Assembly (NCBI GenBank): GCA_031460175.1
Contig: JAVKGW010000003.1
Location: 62,001-126,000 of the forward strand
Length of the DNA stretch: 64,000 nt
Origin: Armatimonadota bacterium
Lineage (GTDB): Bacteria; Sysuimicrobiota; Sysuimicrobiia; Sysuimicrobiales; Sysuimicrobiaceae
Direction: 5' to 3'
The notes below the pieces were generated by a model. The model was not told the DNA's origin. It did not search any database and saw only the letters and a program-made list of their open reading frames with translations. Below are positions 43,001-52,789 of the stretch, piece by piece. Numbering within the stretch: position 1 is the stretch's first letter; each line of letters opens with the position of its first letter. Position numbers and translations under genes: made by a program.

Positions 43001-44586
43001 AGCTGGTGACCTCGGAGCAGATGCGCATGATCGAGCGTCGCGCCTCAGAGGTCGGGATTCCCACCGCGGTGCTCATGGAGCACGCGGGCCGTGCGGTGGC
43101 CCAGGTGGCCTGCGAGTTCCTCAGGGAACGGGGCGGCGGCCGGGTGCTGGTGATCTGCGGCAAGGGCAACAACGGCGGGGACGGGCTGTGCGCGGCCCGG
43201 CACCTGCAAAACGCGGGCGTCCCCGTGCGCGGGATCCTGCTGGCCCGGGACCAGGACCTCTCCGGGGATGCGGCCGCGAACCTCCGGGTCGCCCGGGCAG
43301 CGGGGATCGAGGTGGACAACGTGGTGGGCCCGGTAGACACCGCCCTCCGGGCTGCTCTGGGCGGTTATCAGCTGGTGGTGGACGCCATCTTCGGCACGGG
43401 TTTCCGGGGGCCCGCGGTGGGCCTGGCGGCCCGGGCCATCGAGGCCATCAACGAGTCCCGGGTTCCCGTTCTGGCCGTGGACGTCCCCTCGGGGCTGGAA
43501 GCGGACACCGGTCGGGTGGAGGGGCCTTGCGTGCGGGCCGCGGTCACCGTCACCATGGGGTTTCCGAAGGTGGGGATGGTGGTGCATCCAGGTGCGGAGT
43601 TCTGCGGCCGGGTGGTGGTGGCGGACCTCGGGATTCCCCGCGCCCTGGTGGAGGCTCTCGAGATCCGGGCGGAGCTCAGCACCGTGGCGCAGGTCCGCAC
43701 CCTCCTCCCCCCCCGGGCCCCCGATACCCACAAGGGGACCTACGGCCGGGTGCTGCTGGTGGGGGGAAGCACCTGGTTCAGCGGCGCCCCACGGCTCATG
43801 GCCCTGGGAGCCCTGCGAGCGGGCGCGGGCCTGGTGCGGCTCGTGGTGCCGGAATCCATCTTTCCCGCGGTGGCCAGCTCCGTGGTGGAGGCGATGCCCC
43901 TCGGGCTTCCGGACGAAGGGGGGGTTCTCTGCAACGCCTCCCTGGAACCCATCCTGGAGCTCGTGCATGAGGCGGATGTGGTGGGAATCGGCCCGGGGAT
44001 GACGACCCGGGGAGACGTCCCGCACCTGGTTCGGGAGGTGATCCGGGGTAGTCCCCGTCCCGTGGTCCTGGACGCGGACGGCCTCAACGTGCTGGCGGGA
44101 CACCCGGAGGTCCTCCGGGAGGCCCGTTCTCCCGTGGTCATCACCCCGCATCCCGGAGAGCTCGCCCGGCTGCTGGGCGTCTCCTCCGCGGAGATCCAGC
44201 GGGGACGGATCCACGCGGCCCAGTCCGCCTCCCGGATCACCGGGGCCGTGACCGTGCTCAAGGGAGCCCGCACCGTGGTGGCGGAGCCCAACGGTCGGCT
44301 GGTGGTGATCCCCACGGGGAACCCCGGGATGGCCACGGGCGGGATGGGCGACGTGCTCACGGGCGCCATCGCGGCCCTCATCGGCCAGGGCCTGGGCCCG
44401 TTCGACGCCGCCTGGGTGGGTGCCTTTCTCCACGGGGCCGCGGGCGACCTCGTGGCGGCCTCCCTGGGCGACCGGGGACTCCTGGCCCGGGAGGTGGCGG
44501 ACGCCATTCCCGTGGTCATCCGGCGCATCCACGAAGGGACGATGCCCGAACCCGTGACCTACCTCCATGCGGCCCGCCCGCGTTGA
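42997..44586 (+). CDS. nnr: Bifunctional NAD(P)HX epimerase/dehydratase
   Basis: This 529-residue fusion repairs hydrated NAD(P)H. Residues 1-210 are the epimerase (YjeF_N: GKGNNGGDGLCAARHL, DAIFGTGFRGP, VDVPSGLEADTG). Residues from about 230 are the ADP/ATP-dependent dehydratase with ribokinase-like fold (THKGTYGRVLLVGGS, GIGPGM, ITPHPGELARLLG, GNPGMATGGMGDVLTGAIAAL). All key motifs are present. It overlaps acpS by four bases and alr by 20. Confidence 0.95.
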   Translation: MKLVTSEQMRMIERRASEVGIPTAVLMEHAGRAVAQVACEFLRERGGGRVLVICGKGNNGGDGLCAARHLQNAGVPVRGILLARDQDLSGDAAANLRVARAAGIEVDNVVGPVDTALRAALGGYQLVVDAIFGTGFRGPAVGLAARAIEAINESRVPVLAVDVPSGLEADTGRVEGPCVRAAVTVTMGFPKVGMVVHPGAEFCGRVVVADLGIPRALVEALEIRAELSTVAQVRTLLPPRAPDTHKGTYGRVLLVGGSTWFSGAPRLMALGALRAGAGLVRLVVPESIFPAVASSVVEAMPLGLPDEGGVLCNASLEPILELVHEADVVGIGPGMTTRGDVPHLVREVIRGSPRPVVLDADGLNVLAGHPEVLREARSPVVITPHPGELARLLGVSSAEIQRGRIHAAQSASRITGAVTVLKGARTVVAEPNGRLVVIPTGNPGMATGGMGDVLTGAIAALIGQGLGPFDAAWVGAFLHGAAGDLVAASLGDRGLLAREVADAIPVVIRRIHEGTMPEPVTYLHAARPR

Positions 44587-45649
44587 GGTGGATCTGGCCG
44601 CCGTCCGTCACAACGTGGTGACGGTGTGCGGGGTCCTGGGCCGGTCTACGCAGCTGATGGCGGTGGTGAAGGCGGACGCTTACGGGCACGGGATGGTTCC
44701 CGTGGCGAGGGCCGCGGTGGAGGCGGGAGCGGCGTGGTTGGGGGTGGCTTTCCCCCCGGAGGCGAAGGCCCTGCGGCAGGCCGGGATCTCCGCTCCCGTG
44801 CTGGTGTTGGGGCCCGCGACGCCGGAGGAAATGCTGGAGCTCGCCCCTCAACAGGTTTCCTTCTCGGTCTTCTCCCCCGGGAGCCTTGAGGCCGCGCGGC
44901 AGGCCGCGGCCCGGTCCTCCTTCGGGATCGCGGTCCACCTTGAGGTGGACACCGGGATGCGGCGGTTCGGATTCCCGCCCGAAGAGGCCGTGCCCGCGGC
45001 GGACGCCATCGCCTCCACGCCCGGCCTGCACCTGGAGGGAATCTACACGCACTTCGCCACCGCGGACGAGGATCCCGCTTTCGCCCGGACCCAGCTGCGG
45101 CGGTTTCAGGAGGTCCTTGGGGCCCTGGAGTCGAAGGGCCACCGCGTACCCTTCCGACACGCGGCCAACAGCGCCGCCACCTTCACCCTCCCCGACGCCC
45201 ATTACGACCTGGTGCGGGTGGGGATCGCCCTCTATGGCCTTTCTCCCGGCGTGAGTACTCCGGCGCTGCGGCCCGCGCTGCGCCTGGTCGCCCAGGTGGT
45301 CCAGGTGCGGCGGGTCCCCGAGGGCACCCGGGTCGGGTACGGGGGCACCTACCGCACCCCCCGCGAAACCACCCTCGTCACGGTGCCCGTGGGGTATGCG
45401 GACGGGCTTCCCCGCTCGCTCTCCGGCCGCGGGAGGGCCTTTCTCCGGGAGACCCTCGTGCGGTACGCGGGACGGGTTTGCATGGATGCCCTGATGCTGG
45501 ACGTGGGCGACCTCCCCGTGGAGGAGGGGGACGAGGTGGAGTTGCTGGGGCCTCACGTGCCCGTGGAGGAGGTGGCTTCCGCCTGCGGCACCATCCCCCA
45601 CGAGATCGTCTCCCGCCTCTCCCCGTACCTCCCCCGGGTCTATCGGTAG
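44567..45649 (+). CDS. alr: Alanine racemase
   Basis: This 360-residue PLP enzyme makes D-alanine for peptidoglycan. It starts with the typical PARVEVDLAAVRHNV. The PLP lysine lies in the motif AVVKADAYGHG, and the second catalytic tyrosine region is RVGYGGTYRTP. The PLP-binding H-A-A-N-S-A segment (FRHAANSAATFTLP) is also present. The start lies inside the nnr gene end (20-base overlap), so translation is coupled. It belongs to the cell-wall theme of this region. Confidence 0.94.
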   Translation: MRPARVEVDLAAVRHNVVTVCGVLGRSTQLMAVVKADAYGHGMVPVARAAVEAGAAWLGVAFPPEAKALRQAGISAPVLVLGPATPEEMLELAPQQVSFSVFSPGSLEAARQAAARSSFGIAVHLEVDTGMRRFGFPPEEAVPAADAIASTPGLHLEGIYTHFATADEDPAFARTQLRRFQEVLGALESKGHRVPFRHAANSAATFTLPDAHYDLVRVGIALYGLSPGVSTPALRPALRLVAQVVQVRRVPEGTRVGYGGTYRTPRETTLVTVPVGYADGLPRSLSGRGRAFLRETLVRYAGRVCMDALMLDVGDLPVEEGDEVELLGPHVPVEEVASACGTIPHEIVSRLSPYLPRVYR

Positions 45650-45651
45650 CC

Positions 45652-47178
45652 ATGCGTCTGGTTCCCTTCGGCCGGGGCGCGGTGCTGGTGGATCTGGGAG
45701 AGGAGATCTCGCCCCGGATGCTGGCCCGGGTGTTGAGCGTGGACCGAGTCCTGCAGGGGGTCCCGGGAGTGAGGGAGACGGTTCCAGCTTACGGCTCGGT
45801 CCTCGCCTTCTTCGAGAAATCGGCGGACGTGCAGGCCGTGGAGAAGGCCCTCGCGGGGCAGATGGGAGAGCCTGAGCCCCTCCCGGGCGACAGGGTCCGG
45901 GAGATCCCCGTCGCCTACGGGGGAGTCCACGGCCCGGACCTCGATCGGGTGGCCGCGTGGGCAGGCCTGTCCCCGGAGGAAGTGGTGGAGCTCCACTGCG
46001 GCACGGAGTACCTGGTGTACATGCTGGGATTCGCCCCGGGATTCCCGTATATGGCCACCGTACCCGATCGCATCGCAGCACCCCGCCTCCCGCGACCCCG
46101 AACGGTGGTACCCTCAGGGTCCGTAGGGGTCGCGGGGAGGCTTACGGGGATCTACCCCGCGCCCACGGCGGGGGGATGGAACCTCCTTGGGCGCACCCCC
46201 CTCCTGATCTTCGACCCCACGCGATCGCCGCCCGCGCTCCTGGAGGTGGGGGATCGGGTGCGGTTTTCCCCCATCCCTCAGGAGGAGTTCCGCGAGCCCT
46301 CCCTCCCTCCCATGCCCCCGCTCGGGCATCGGCCCGCCATCGCGGTCCTCCGGGGCGGCCTATGCACCACGGTGCAGGACCTGGGGCGCTACGGGTACCG
46401 GCGCTACGGGGTCCCGCCCTCGGGAGCCATGGATCCGGAGGCCCTAAGGGCTGCCAACGAGTCCGTGGGCAACCCACCGGAGGCCGCGGGCCTGGAGTTC
46501 ACCTGGCCCGGACCGGTCCTGGAGGCGCTCGTGGACCTGGTGGTGGCGGTTGGGGGCGCGGACTTCGCCCCGGAGGTGGGGGGGAGTCCGGTGCCCCTCA
46601 ACCGGCCCGTGCGGTGGCGGAGGGGCGAGGTGGTCCGGTTTCGGGGCCGGAGGCGGGGCATGTGGGCCTACCTCGCGGTCGGCGGCGGGATCCGGGTTCC
46701 TCCCGTATTGGGAAGCCGCAGCACCCACGTCCGGGCCCGGCTGGGAGGACTGGAGGGTCGGCCCCTTCGGACCGGAGACGTGCTCCCCGTGGGGCACGGG
46801 CTGGGGGTCGGGACGCCCCCCTCGTCCGAGCCCACGAGGGGCCCTGTCCGGGTCCTTCCGGGTCCGCACCTCGGAGCCTTCGCGGCCGGTGCCTTCGAGC
46901 GGTTTGTGGCTTCCGCTTACACGGTGAGCGCGCACAGCGACCGCTCCGGCTACCGTCTGGAGGGCCCCCGCATCCCCCATGCAGGCCCCGGTGAGATCCT
47001 CTCCCAGGGCATGCTCCCCGGTGCCGTCCAGGTCCCTCCGGACGGGCAACCCATCGTCCTGATGCGGGATGGGCCCACCACGGGCGGATATCCCGTGCTC
47101 GCGGTGATCCCGGAGGAGGAGCTGGGTCGGTTCGCGCAGTACGGACCCGGGGAAGTGGTGCGGTTCACCCCGGGCTGA
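45652..47178 (+). CDS. Fused 5-oxoprolinase subunits PxpB-PxpC
   Basis: This 508-residue protein joins two normally separate subunits. Residues 1-215 are PxpB/KipI-like (TEYLVYMLGFAPGFPYMATVP, GSVGVAGRLTGIYPAPTAGGWNLLGRTPL). Residues from about 220 are PxpC/KipA-like (LCTTVQDLGRYGYRRYGVPPSGAMD, SRSTHVRARLGGLEGRPL, DRSGYRLEGP, MRDGPTTGGYPV). With PxpA the complex hydrolyses 5-oxoproline to glutamate using ATP. No pxpA gene is adjacent, so it must be elsewhere, or this protein acts differently. It starts two bases after alr. Confidence 0.87.
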   Translation: MRLVPFGRGAVLVDLGEEISPRMLARVLSVDRVLQGVPGVRETVPAYGSVLAFFEKSADVQAVEKALAGQMGEPEPLPGDRVREIPVAYGGVHGPDLDRVAAWAGLSPEEVVELHCGTEYLVYMLGFAPGFPYMATVPDRIAAPRLPRPRTVVPSGSVGVAGRLTGIYPAPTAGGWNLLGRTPLLIFDPTRSPPALLEVGDRVRFSPIPQEEFREPSLPPMPPLGHRPAIAVLRGGLCTTVQDLGRYGYRRYGVPPSGAMDPEALRAANESVGNPPEAAGLEFTWPGPVLEALVDLVVAVGGADFAPEVGGSPVPLNRPVRWRRGEVVRFRGRRRGMWAYLAVGGGIRVPPVLGSRSTHVRARLGGLEGRPLRTGDVLPVGHGLGVGTPPSSEPTRGPVRVLPGPHLGAFAAGAFERFVASAYTVSAHSDRSGYRLEGPRIPHAGPGEILSQGMLPGAVQVPPDGQPIVLMRDGPTTGGYPVLAVIPEEELGRFAQYGPGEVVRFTPG

Positions 47179-47181
47179 GCG

Positions 47182-48672
47182 ATGGGCGATCTCCACGACC
47201 TCCTGGGCCAGCGGTTCGTGGTGGACTTCGCGGGGACGGAATTGGACCCGGCGGTGGAGCGCCTGGTTCGGGAAGGGAGGGTGGGTGGGGTGATCCTCTT
47301 TCCCAAGAACGTGGCTTCTCCCGAACAGGTGAGAAGGCTCATCGCGGACCTGCAGGGGCTCGCCCGCGAGGCCTCCCTCCCCCCTCTGTGGATCACCGTA
47401 GACCAGGAGGGCGGGTGGGTGAACACCCTCCGGGACGTTCCCCTCTGCCCCTCCCCCATGGCGCTGGGCGCCTCCGGGGAGGAGGCCGATGCGTACCGGG
47501 CAGGGCGCATCACGGGAGCCGTGCTCCGGTGGCTGGGAATCAACGCCAACCATGCCCCCGTCCTGGACGTGAACACGAACCCGCGGAATCCCATTATCGG
47601 CCCCCGATCCTTCGGGGAGGATCCCCACGCGGTGGCGCGGCTGGGATGCGCGTACCTGCAGGGCCTCCGGTCGCGCGGGGTCCTCGGGATCGTGAAGCAC
47701 TTCCCCGGGCACGGCGAGACCGAGGTGGACTCTCACCTCGACCTTCCCGTGGTCCGCAAGGGGAAGGCAGACCTCGAGCAGGTCGAGCTCGTGCCCTTCC
47801 GGGCCTCCTTCGAGGCGGGAGCGGAGGCCCTCATGACCGCCCACGTCCTCTACCCCGCCCTCGATCCGGACCTCCCAGCCACCTTCTCCCCCCGCATCCT
47901 GAGGACCTTGCTGCGGCGGGAGATGGGGTTTGAGGGCGTCGTGTTCACAGATGCCCTGGGCATGGGGGCCGTGCGGAGGCGATGGAGCCGGGCGGAGGCG
48001 GTGGTGCTGAGCCTTCTGGCTGGTGTGGACGTGGTCCTGAACCTGGGGAGCCCCGAGGAGCAGTGGGCCGGGATCGAGGCGGCTCGGGAGGCGGCCCGGC
48101 AGGGCCAACTCGCCTCCGCGGAGCTCCGGGCCAGCGCCCGGCGCATAGGCCGTCTCAAGGATCGGTACGCGGTGCCCCCTCCGTCAGAGCCCGCATCCCT
48201 TCCCGAGCTGCACCAGGAGGCGCTCGAGCTCGCCCGGCGGGGCTTAACCCTCCTCCGGGCAGGCCGGGTTCCGCTTCCCCCCGGGCCCACCGCCGTCCTC
48301 TCCCTGGGCGTGGAGGAAGCGGCCCGGGACGTCTTCGTCGGGGAGCTCCGGGCCCTCCGACCCGGGGTGGAGGTGGTCACGTCCTTGCGGGAGGCGCTGG
48401 GAATGTGGGAAACCCTAGTGGTCCTCACTCCGGGGTGGCGCGGGACGGCGTATGCCGGCACCGTCCGGGAGCTGTGGACCCACTACCGGGACCGGCTGGT
48501 GGTGGTAGGAGCCGGGGCCCCGTACGAGCTCGCCGCCTTCCCCGGCGTCGCGACGTATCTCGCGGCCTACGGACCGGACCCCGGAAGCCTCAGAGCTGCG
48601 GCGTGGGCGCTCGTGGGGCGCCTGGCTCCCACCGGCCGACTCCCGGTCACCGTTCCCGGAGCTTTGGCATGA
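47182..48672 (+). CDS. nagZ: Beta-N-acetylglucosaminidase, GH3 (NagZ-like)
   Basis: This 496-residue GH3 enzyme has WITVDQEGGWVNTL, the NagZ loop KHFPGHGETEVDSH (general acid/base His on the flexible loop), and the nucleophile Asp in GVVFTDALGMGAV. About 150 residues follow the catalytic barrel as a C-terminal GH3-type domain. There is no obvious signal peptide, so it is probably cytoplasmic, trimming GlcNAc from wall fragments. The neighbouring nagA gene, overlapping by four bases, would deacetylate the released sugar phosphate. Confidence 0.9.
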   Translation: MGDLHDLLGQRFVVDFAGTELDPAVERLVREGRVGGVILFPKNVASPEQVRRLIADLQGLAREASLPPLWITVDQEGGWVNTLRDVPLCPSPMALGASGEEADAYRAGRITGAVLRWLGINANHAPVLDVNTNPRNPIIGPRSFGEDPHAVARLGCAYLQGLRSRGVLGIVKHFPGHGETEVDSHLDLPVVRKGKADLEQVELVPFRASFEAGAEALMTAHVLYPALDPDLPATFSPRILRTLLRREMGFEGVVFTDALGMGAVRRRWSRAEAVVLSLLAGVDVVLNLGSPEEQWAGIEAAREAARQGQLASAELRASARRIGRLKDRYAVPPPSEPASLPELHQEALELARRGLTLLRAGRVPLPPGPTAVLSLGVEEAARDVFVGELRALRPGVEVVTSLREALGMWETLVVLTPGWRGTAYAGTVRELWTHYRDRLVVVGAGAPYELAAFPGVATYLAAYGPDPGSLRAAAWALVGRLAPTGRLPVTVPGALA

Positions 48673-49799
48673 TCCTGGCGGCGGGTCGCGTCATCGGCGC
48701 CACGCGGGAGTTCGCACCCGGCCACGTGGTGGTGGAATCCGGCCTCATCACGGCGATGGGGGAAGGGATTCCCCGGGATGCGGATTGGGTTTTCCCCGCG
48801 GGGACCCTTGTCCCCGGATTCCTCGACCTCCAGCTGAACGGGAGCTTCGGCGTGGATTGCCTGACCGCGGACGAGACGCAGGTGGAGAAGCTGTCCCGGG
48901 ACCTTGCGGCCACGGGGACCACGGGGTTCCTCGCGACCCTGGTGAGCGCCCCCATGGACCGGCTCCGCGGTGCCGTGCGGACGCTGCGCCGCGCACGGCC
49001 TAAAGGGGCTGCGCTCCTGGGCATCCACCTGGAAGGACCCGTGCTCAACCCCGGCCGGTGCGGAGCCCACGATCCCCGTTACCTGCGGGCCCCGGACGAC
49101 CCGGAGGTGTGGAGCCTGATCGCGGACGCCCTCCCGGACCTGCAGGTTTGCACCCTGGCCCCGGAGCTCCCGGGCGCGGAGGCCCTGATCCGGCGGCTGG
49201 TTCAGGAGCGGGTCGTAGTGGCCATCGGCCACACGGACGCCACCTACGAAGAGACCCGGCGGGCCCTGGATCACGCCCGCATGGTCACGCACCTCTTCAA
49301 CGCCATGCGGGGTCTGCATCACCGGGAGCCGGGGGTCGTGGGCGCGGTGGTGGAGGATCCCCGGTGCCGGGTAGGCCTCATCCCGGACGGCGTGCATCTC
49401 CACCCCGCGGTGGTCCGGATGGTGTATCGGCTGGTGGGACCGGACCGGATCATCCTCACCACGGATGCCTGCGCCGCCGCGGGCATGCCACCCGGCACGT
49501 ACACCCTCGGAGGTCGGGAGATCTCCGTGGGCTCCGACGGGGTCCCGCGACTCCCGGACGGCACCCTGGCCGGCAGCGGGCTGCGGATGGATGAGGGGGT
49601 CGCGAACCTCGTGCGGTGGGGGATCCCGCTCTCGGACGCGGTGCGCAGCGCGGCTACGACCCCCGCGCGGCTGCTTGGCCTTGCGGATCGGGGCGCCATC
49701 GCGCCGGGGTTGCGGGCGGATCTCGTGGTGCTGGACGAGGATTACCGGGCGGTTCTCACCCTGGTGGCGGGGGAGATCGTCCACCCGGCAGGGGCGTGA
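48669..49799 (+). CDS. nagA: N-acetylglucosamine-6-phosphate deacetylase
   Basis: This 376-residue amidohydrolase produces glucosamine-6-phosphate and acetate. It has PGFLDLQLNGSFGVD, the metal Glu in LGIHLEGPVLNP, metal His in AIGHTDATYEE and THLFNAMRG, and catalytic Asp in ILTTDACAAAG. Its product is the activator of the glmS ribozyme upstream, so wall recycling would lower de novo synthesis. It overlaps nagZ by four bases. Confidence 0.93.
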   Translation: MILAAGRVIGATREFAPGHVVVESGLITAMGEGIPRDADWVFPAGTLVPGFLDLQLNGSFGVDCLTADETQVEKLSRDLAATGTTGFLATLVSAPMDRLRGAVRTLRRARPKGAALLGIHLEGPVLNPGRCGAHDPRYLRAPDDPEVWSLIADALPDLQVCTLAPELPGAEALIRRLVQERVVVAIGHTDATYEETRRALDHARMVTHLFNAMRGLHHREPGVVGAVVEDPRCRVGLIPDGVHLHPAVVRMVYRLVGPDRIILTTDACAAAGMPPGTYTLGGREISVGSDGVPRLPDGTLAGSGLRMDEGVANLVRWGIPLSDAVRSAATTPARLLGLADRGAIAPGLRADLVVLDEDYRAVLTLVAGEIVHPAGA

Positions 49800-49800
49800 G

Positions 49801-51459
49801 ATGGCCCTTTGGAAAGACCTCGCGGAGACCCTGGAAGCGGTGCGCGGTACGCGCTCGCGCCGGGAGAAGGTCCGCCTGCTCGCCCGGTACCTCGCGGAGC
49901 TGGAGGAGGCCGACCTGCGCCGAGCGTGCACCTTTCTGAGCGGTCGCACCTTTCCCCCACTGGACCCCCGCACCGCGAACCTGGGTGGGTCCGCCATCGT
50001 CCAGGCTCTGCGGGAGCTTGCGGGCGCGGACGACCGTGCTCTCCAGGAGGCTTACCTCCGCTGGGGCGACCTGGGAGATGTGGCCCAGGACCTCCTCGCC
50101 GCCCGCACGGCCCTCCCGCTCTTCCCCCCGCAGCCCCTCACCCTGGAGGCGGTAGAGCAGGCCCTGCATCGGGCGGCGGAGGCGGTCGGCAAGGGTGCCC
50201 GGGCCGCGCGGGTCCGCGTGCTGCGGAGCCTCCTGGAGTCCGCCTCCCCGCGGGAGGCCAAGTACCTGGTGCGGATCCTCACGGGCGAGGTGCGGGTGGG
50301 GCTCAGGGAAGGGCTGCTGGAGGAAGCCATCGGGGAAGCGTTCCGCGTGCCCGCGGAGGAAGTGCGCCGGGCCATGCTCCTGCAATCGGACCCCGGGGAG
50401 GTCGCGGTCCTTGCCCGGGCCGGGGCGCTCTCGGACGCGCGCCTGCTCTTCTTCCGGCCCTTCCGGTTCATGCTGGCAGAGCCCATCTCCGCCCCGGAGG
50501 AGCCCTTCCGGGAAGCCCCGGAATGGCTCGCGGAGGACAAGTACGACGGCATCCGGGTCCAGGTGCACCGCTTCCGGGACAGGGTGGCCCTGTACTCCCG
50601 GATCCTGGACGACATCACCGAGAGTTTCCCGGAGCTGGTGCCGGACCTGCGGGATCTGGCGGAGGCGTACGTGGCGGACGGGGAGCTCGTGGCCTGGCGG
50701 GGGGATCGGGCTCTTTCCTTCCAGGTCCTGCAGCGCCGGCTGAGGAGGAAGCGCCCGGCCCCTCTGACCCGCGAGGTCCCCGTGGTGCTGTTCCTGTTCG
50801 ACCTGCTGCGGTTGGGGGACCGCGACCTCCTGGACGAGCCTCTGAGCACGCGGCGGGGGGTCCTGAGCGGGCTCCGGTTTACGCCTCGGGTGCGGCTTGC
50901 CCGGGCGGAGGAGGTCAGGGATCCCGAGTCCGTGCGGGATCGGTTCCGGCAAGCCCGGGAGCGGGGAAACGAGGGCCTTGTCCTCAAGCGTCCGGACGCG
51001 CCCTACCAGCCAGGCCGCCGGGGTCGCGCGTGGCTGAAGCTGAAGGAGGAGATGGGGACCCTGGACGTGGTGGTGGTGGCGGTGGAGCGGGGCCACGGCA
51101 GGCGTGCGGGGGTGCTGAGCGACTACACCTTCGCGGTGCGGGACGGAGACCGCCTCCGGGTCGTGGGGAAAGCGTACTCCGGCCTCACGGACGAGGAGAT
51201 CCGCGAGCTCACCGCGTGGTTCGAGGCCCACACCCTGCGCGACCACGGCCGCCTGAAGGTCGTGGAGCCCCGCGTGGTGCTGGAGGTGGCTTTCGACGCG
51301 GTGACCCGCAGCGACCGGCACGACTCCGGATACGCCCTCCGGTTTCCCCGGATCAAGCGCCTTCGTCCCGACAAATCGCCGGAGGAAGCGAGCACCCTCG
51401 CGGAGGTGGAGGCCTTGTACCGGGCCCAACAACGCCGCTTTTCGGGGGAAGCGGAGTAG
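49801..51459 (+). CDS. ATP-dependent DNA ligase
   Basis: This 552-residue ligase has an N-terminal DNA-binding domain (to about residue 190), a nucleotidyltransferase domain with adenylation Lys247 in EDKYDGIRVQVH, and an OB-fold with the C-terminal R-x-D-K-like motif (FPRIKRLRPDKS). Its size and layout match archaeal-type replicative ligases more than the small bacterial LigD proteins. Bacteria normally rely on NAD-dependent LigA, so this is probably a repair or transferred enzyme. It starts one base after nagA with no functional link to it. Confidence 0.93.
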   Translation: MALWKDLAETLEAVRGTRSRREKVRLLARYLAELEEADLRRACTFLSGRTFPPLDPRTANLGGSAIVQALRELAGADDRALQEAYLRWGDLGDVAQDLLAARTALPLFPPQPLTLEAVEQALHRAAEAVGKGARAARVRVLRSLLESASPREAKYLVRILTGEVRVGLREGLLEEAIGEAFRVPAEEVRRAMLLQSDPGEVAVLARAGALSDARLLFFRPFRFMLAEPISAPEEPFREAPEWLAEDKYDGIRVQVHRFRDRVALYSRILDDITESFPELVPDLRDLAEAYVADGELVAWRGDRALSFQVLQRRLRRKRPAPLTREVPVVLFLFDLLRLGDRDLLDEPLSTRRGVLSGLRFTPRVRLARAEEVRDPESVRDRFRQARERGNEGLVLKRPDAPYQPGRRGRAWLKLKEEMGTLDVVVVAVERGHGRRAGVLSDYTFAVRDGDRLRVVGKAYSGLTDEEIRELTAWFEAHTLRDHGRLKVVEPRVVLEVAFDAVTRSDRHDSGYALRFPRIKRLRPDKSPEEASTLAEVEALYRAQQRRFSGEAE

Positions 51460-51484
51460 GGTACCGTTAGGGCAGGGGGCAACG

Positions 51485-52789
51485 GTGCGGCGCTGGCCTT
51501 TTTACCTGGTTGTCCTGGTGGCGTGGCTGCCGCTCTGGGCGGCAACGTCCCGGCCCCGGGTTTATGTGCTGCGGGTGGAGGGCATCATCTCCCCGGCCAC
51601 CGCCATCTACATCCAGCGGGGAATCCGGGAGGCGGAGCGGGCGGGCGCGGAGGCGTTGGTGGTGGAGCTGGACACGCCCGGAGGCCTCATGACCTCCATG
51701 GACCAGATCACGAAGGCCATCCTGGCGTCCTCGGTTCCCGTCATCGTGTACGTCTCGCCTCCGGGAGCCCGGGCTGGCAGTGCCGGGGTGTTCATCCTCT
51801 ATGCCGCCCACGTGGCCGCCATGGCGCCCACCACCAACGTGGGGGCCGCCACCCCCGTGTTCGCGGGCGGAGGGGACCAGCAGGAGACGGAGAACCAGCG
51901 GGCCCTGCAGCGCAAGGTCACGGAGGATGCGGTGGCCCGCATCCGCACCCTTGCCCACCGCCGGGGCCGCAACGCGGAGTGGGGGGAACGGGCCGTGCGG
52001 GAGGCGGCCAGCATTCCCGCAGAGGAAGCGGTGCGGCTGCGGGTGGTGGACCTCCTGGCGCGGGACGTGCGGGACCTGCTGAACCGGGTGGACGGCCGGG
52101 TGGCGGAGGTCCGGGGGGAGCGGGTGACGCTCCGCACTCGGGGCGCGGAGACCGTGCACCTGGGGATGGACCTCCGGGAGCGGATGCTGGATCTCCTGGC
52201 GGATCCCAACATCGGCCTCATCCTGCTCACCATCGGGATCTACGGCATCATCTTCGAGCTCAACAACCCCGGGGCCATCCTGCCCGGAATCGTGGGCGCC
52301 ATCGCCCTCTTGCTGGGGTTGACCTCCCTTGCCATCCTCCAGGTGAACTATGCGGGGCTTGCCCTCATCGGCCTCGCGGTGCTCCTGTTCCTGGCGGACC
52401 TGTTCATCCCCGGCCACGGCATCCTCTCCGTGGGCGGGGTGATCTCCTTCATCCTGGGCGCCATCCTCCTCACCAGCAACCAGGAGCCGTACCTGCGCCT
52501 GAGCATCGAGCTCGCGGTGGCCATCGCCCTGCTGAGCGCCGCCTTCTTCCTGTTCGCGGTGGGGGCCGGACTCCGCGCACAGCGCCGCCGGCCCGCCACG
52601 GGACGGGAGGCCCTGGTGGGTGCCGTGGGGGAGGCCCGCTCGGACCTCGCTCCACAGGGGGTGGTGTTCGTCCAGGGGGAGCTGTGGACCGCGGAGTCCG
52701 TGGATGGCCGGATCCCGGAGGGCACCCGGGTCCGGGTGGTGGAGGTGGAAGGGCTCCGGCTCAAGGTCCGGAAGGAGGGAAGTCCATGA
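51485..52789 (+). CDS. nfeD: NfeD-family membrane serine protease
   Basis: This 434-residue protein has a signal peptide, then a ClpP-like protease domain with the nucleophile Ser99 in [13 protein letters not shown] and the lysine of the dyad probably in QRKVTED. Three or four membrane helices (residues about 235-355) and a C-terminal OB-fold NfeD domain follow. Long-form NfeD proteins cleave stomatin-type proteins, and the next gene encodes one. It starts at GTG 51485 and overlaps the SPFH gene by four bases. Confidence 0.9.
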   Translation: MRRWPFYLVVLVAWLPLWAATSRPRVYVLRVEGIISPATAIYIQRGIREAERAGAEALVVELDTPGGLMTSMDQITKAILASSVPVIVYVSPPGARAGSAGVFILYAAHVAAMAPTTNVGAATPVFAGGGDQQETENQRALQRKVTEDAVARIRTLAHRRGRNAEWGERAVREAASIPAEEAVRLRVVDLLARDVRDLLNRVDGRVAEVRGERVTLRTRGAETVHLGMDLRERMLDLLADPNIGLILLTIGIYGIIFELNNPGAILPGIVGAIALLLGLTSLAILQVNYAGLALIGLAVLLFLADLFIPGHGILSVGGVISFILGAILLTSNQEPYLRLSIELAVAIALLSAAFFLFAVGAGLRAQRRRPATGREALVGAVGEARSDLAPQGVVFVQGELWTAESVDGRIPEGTRVRVVEVEGLRLKVRKEGSP

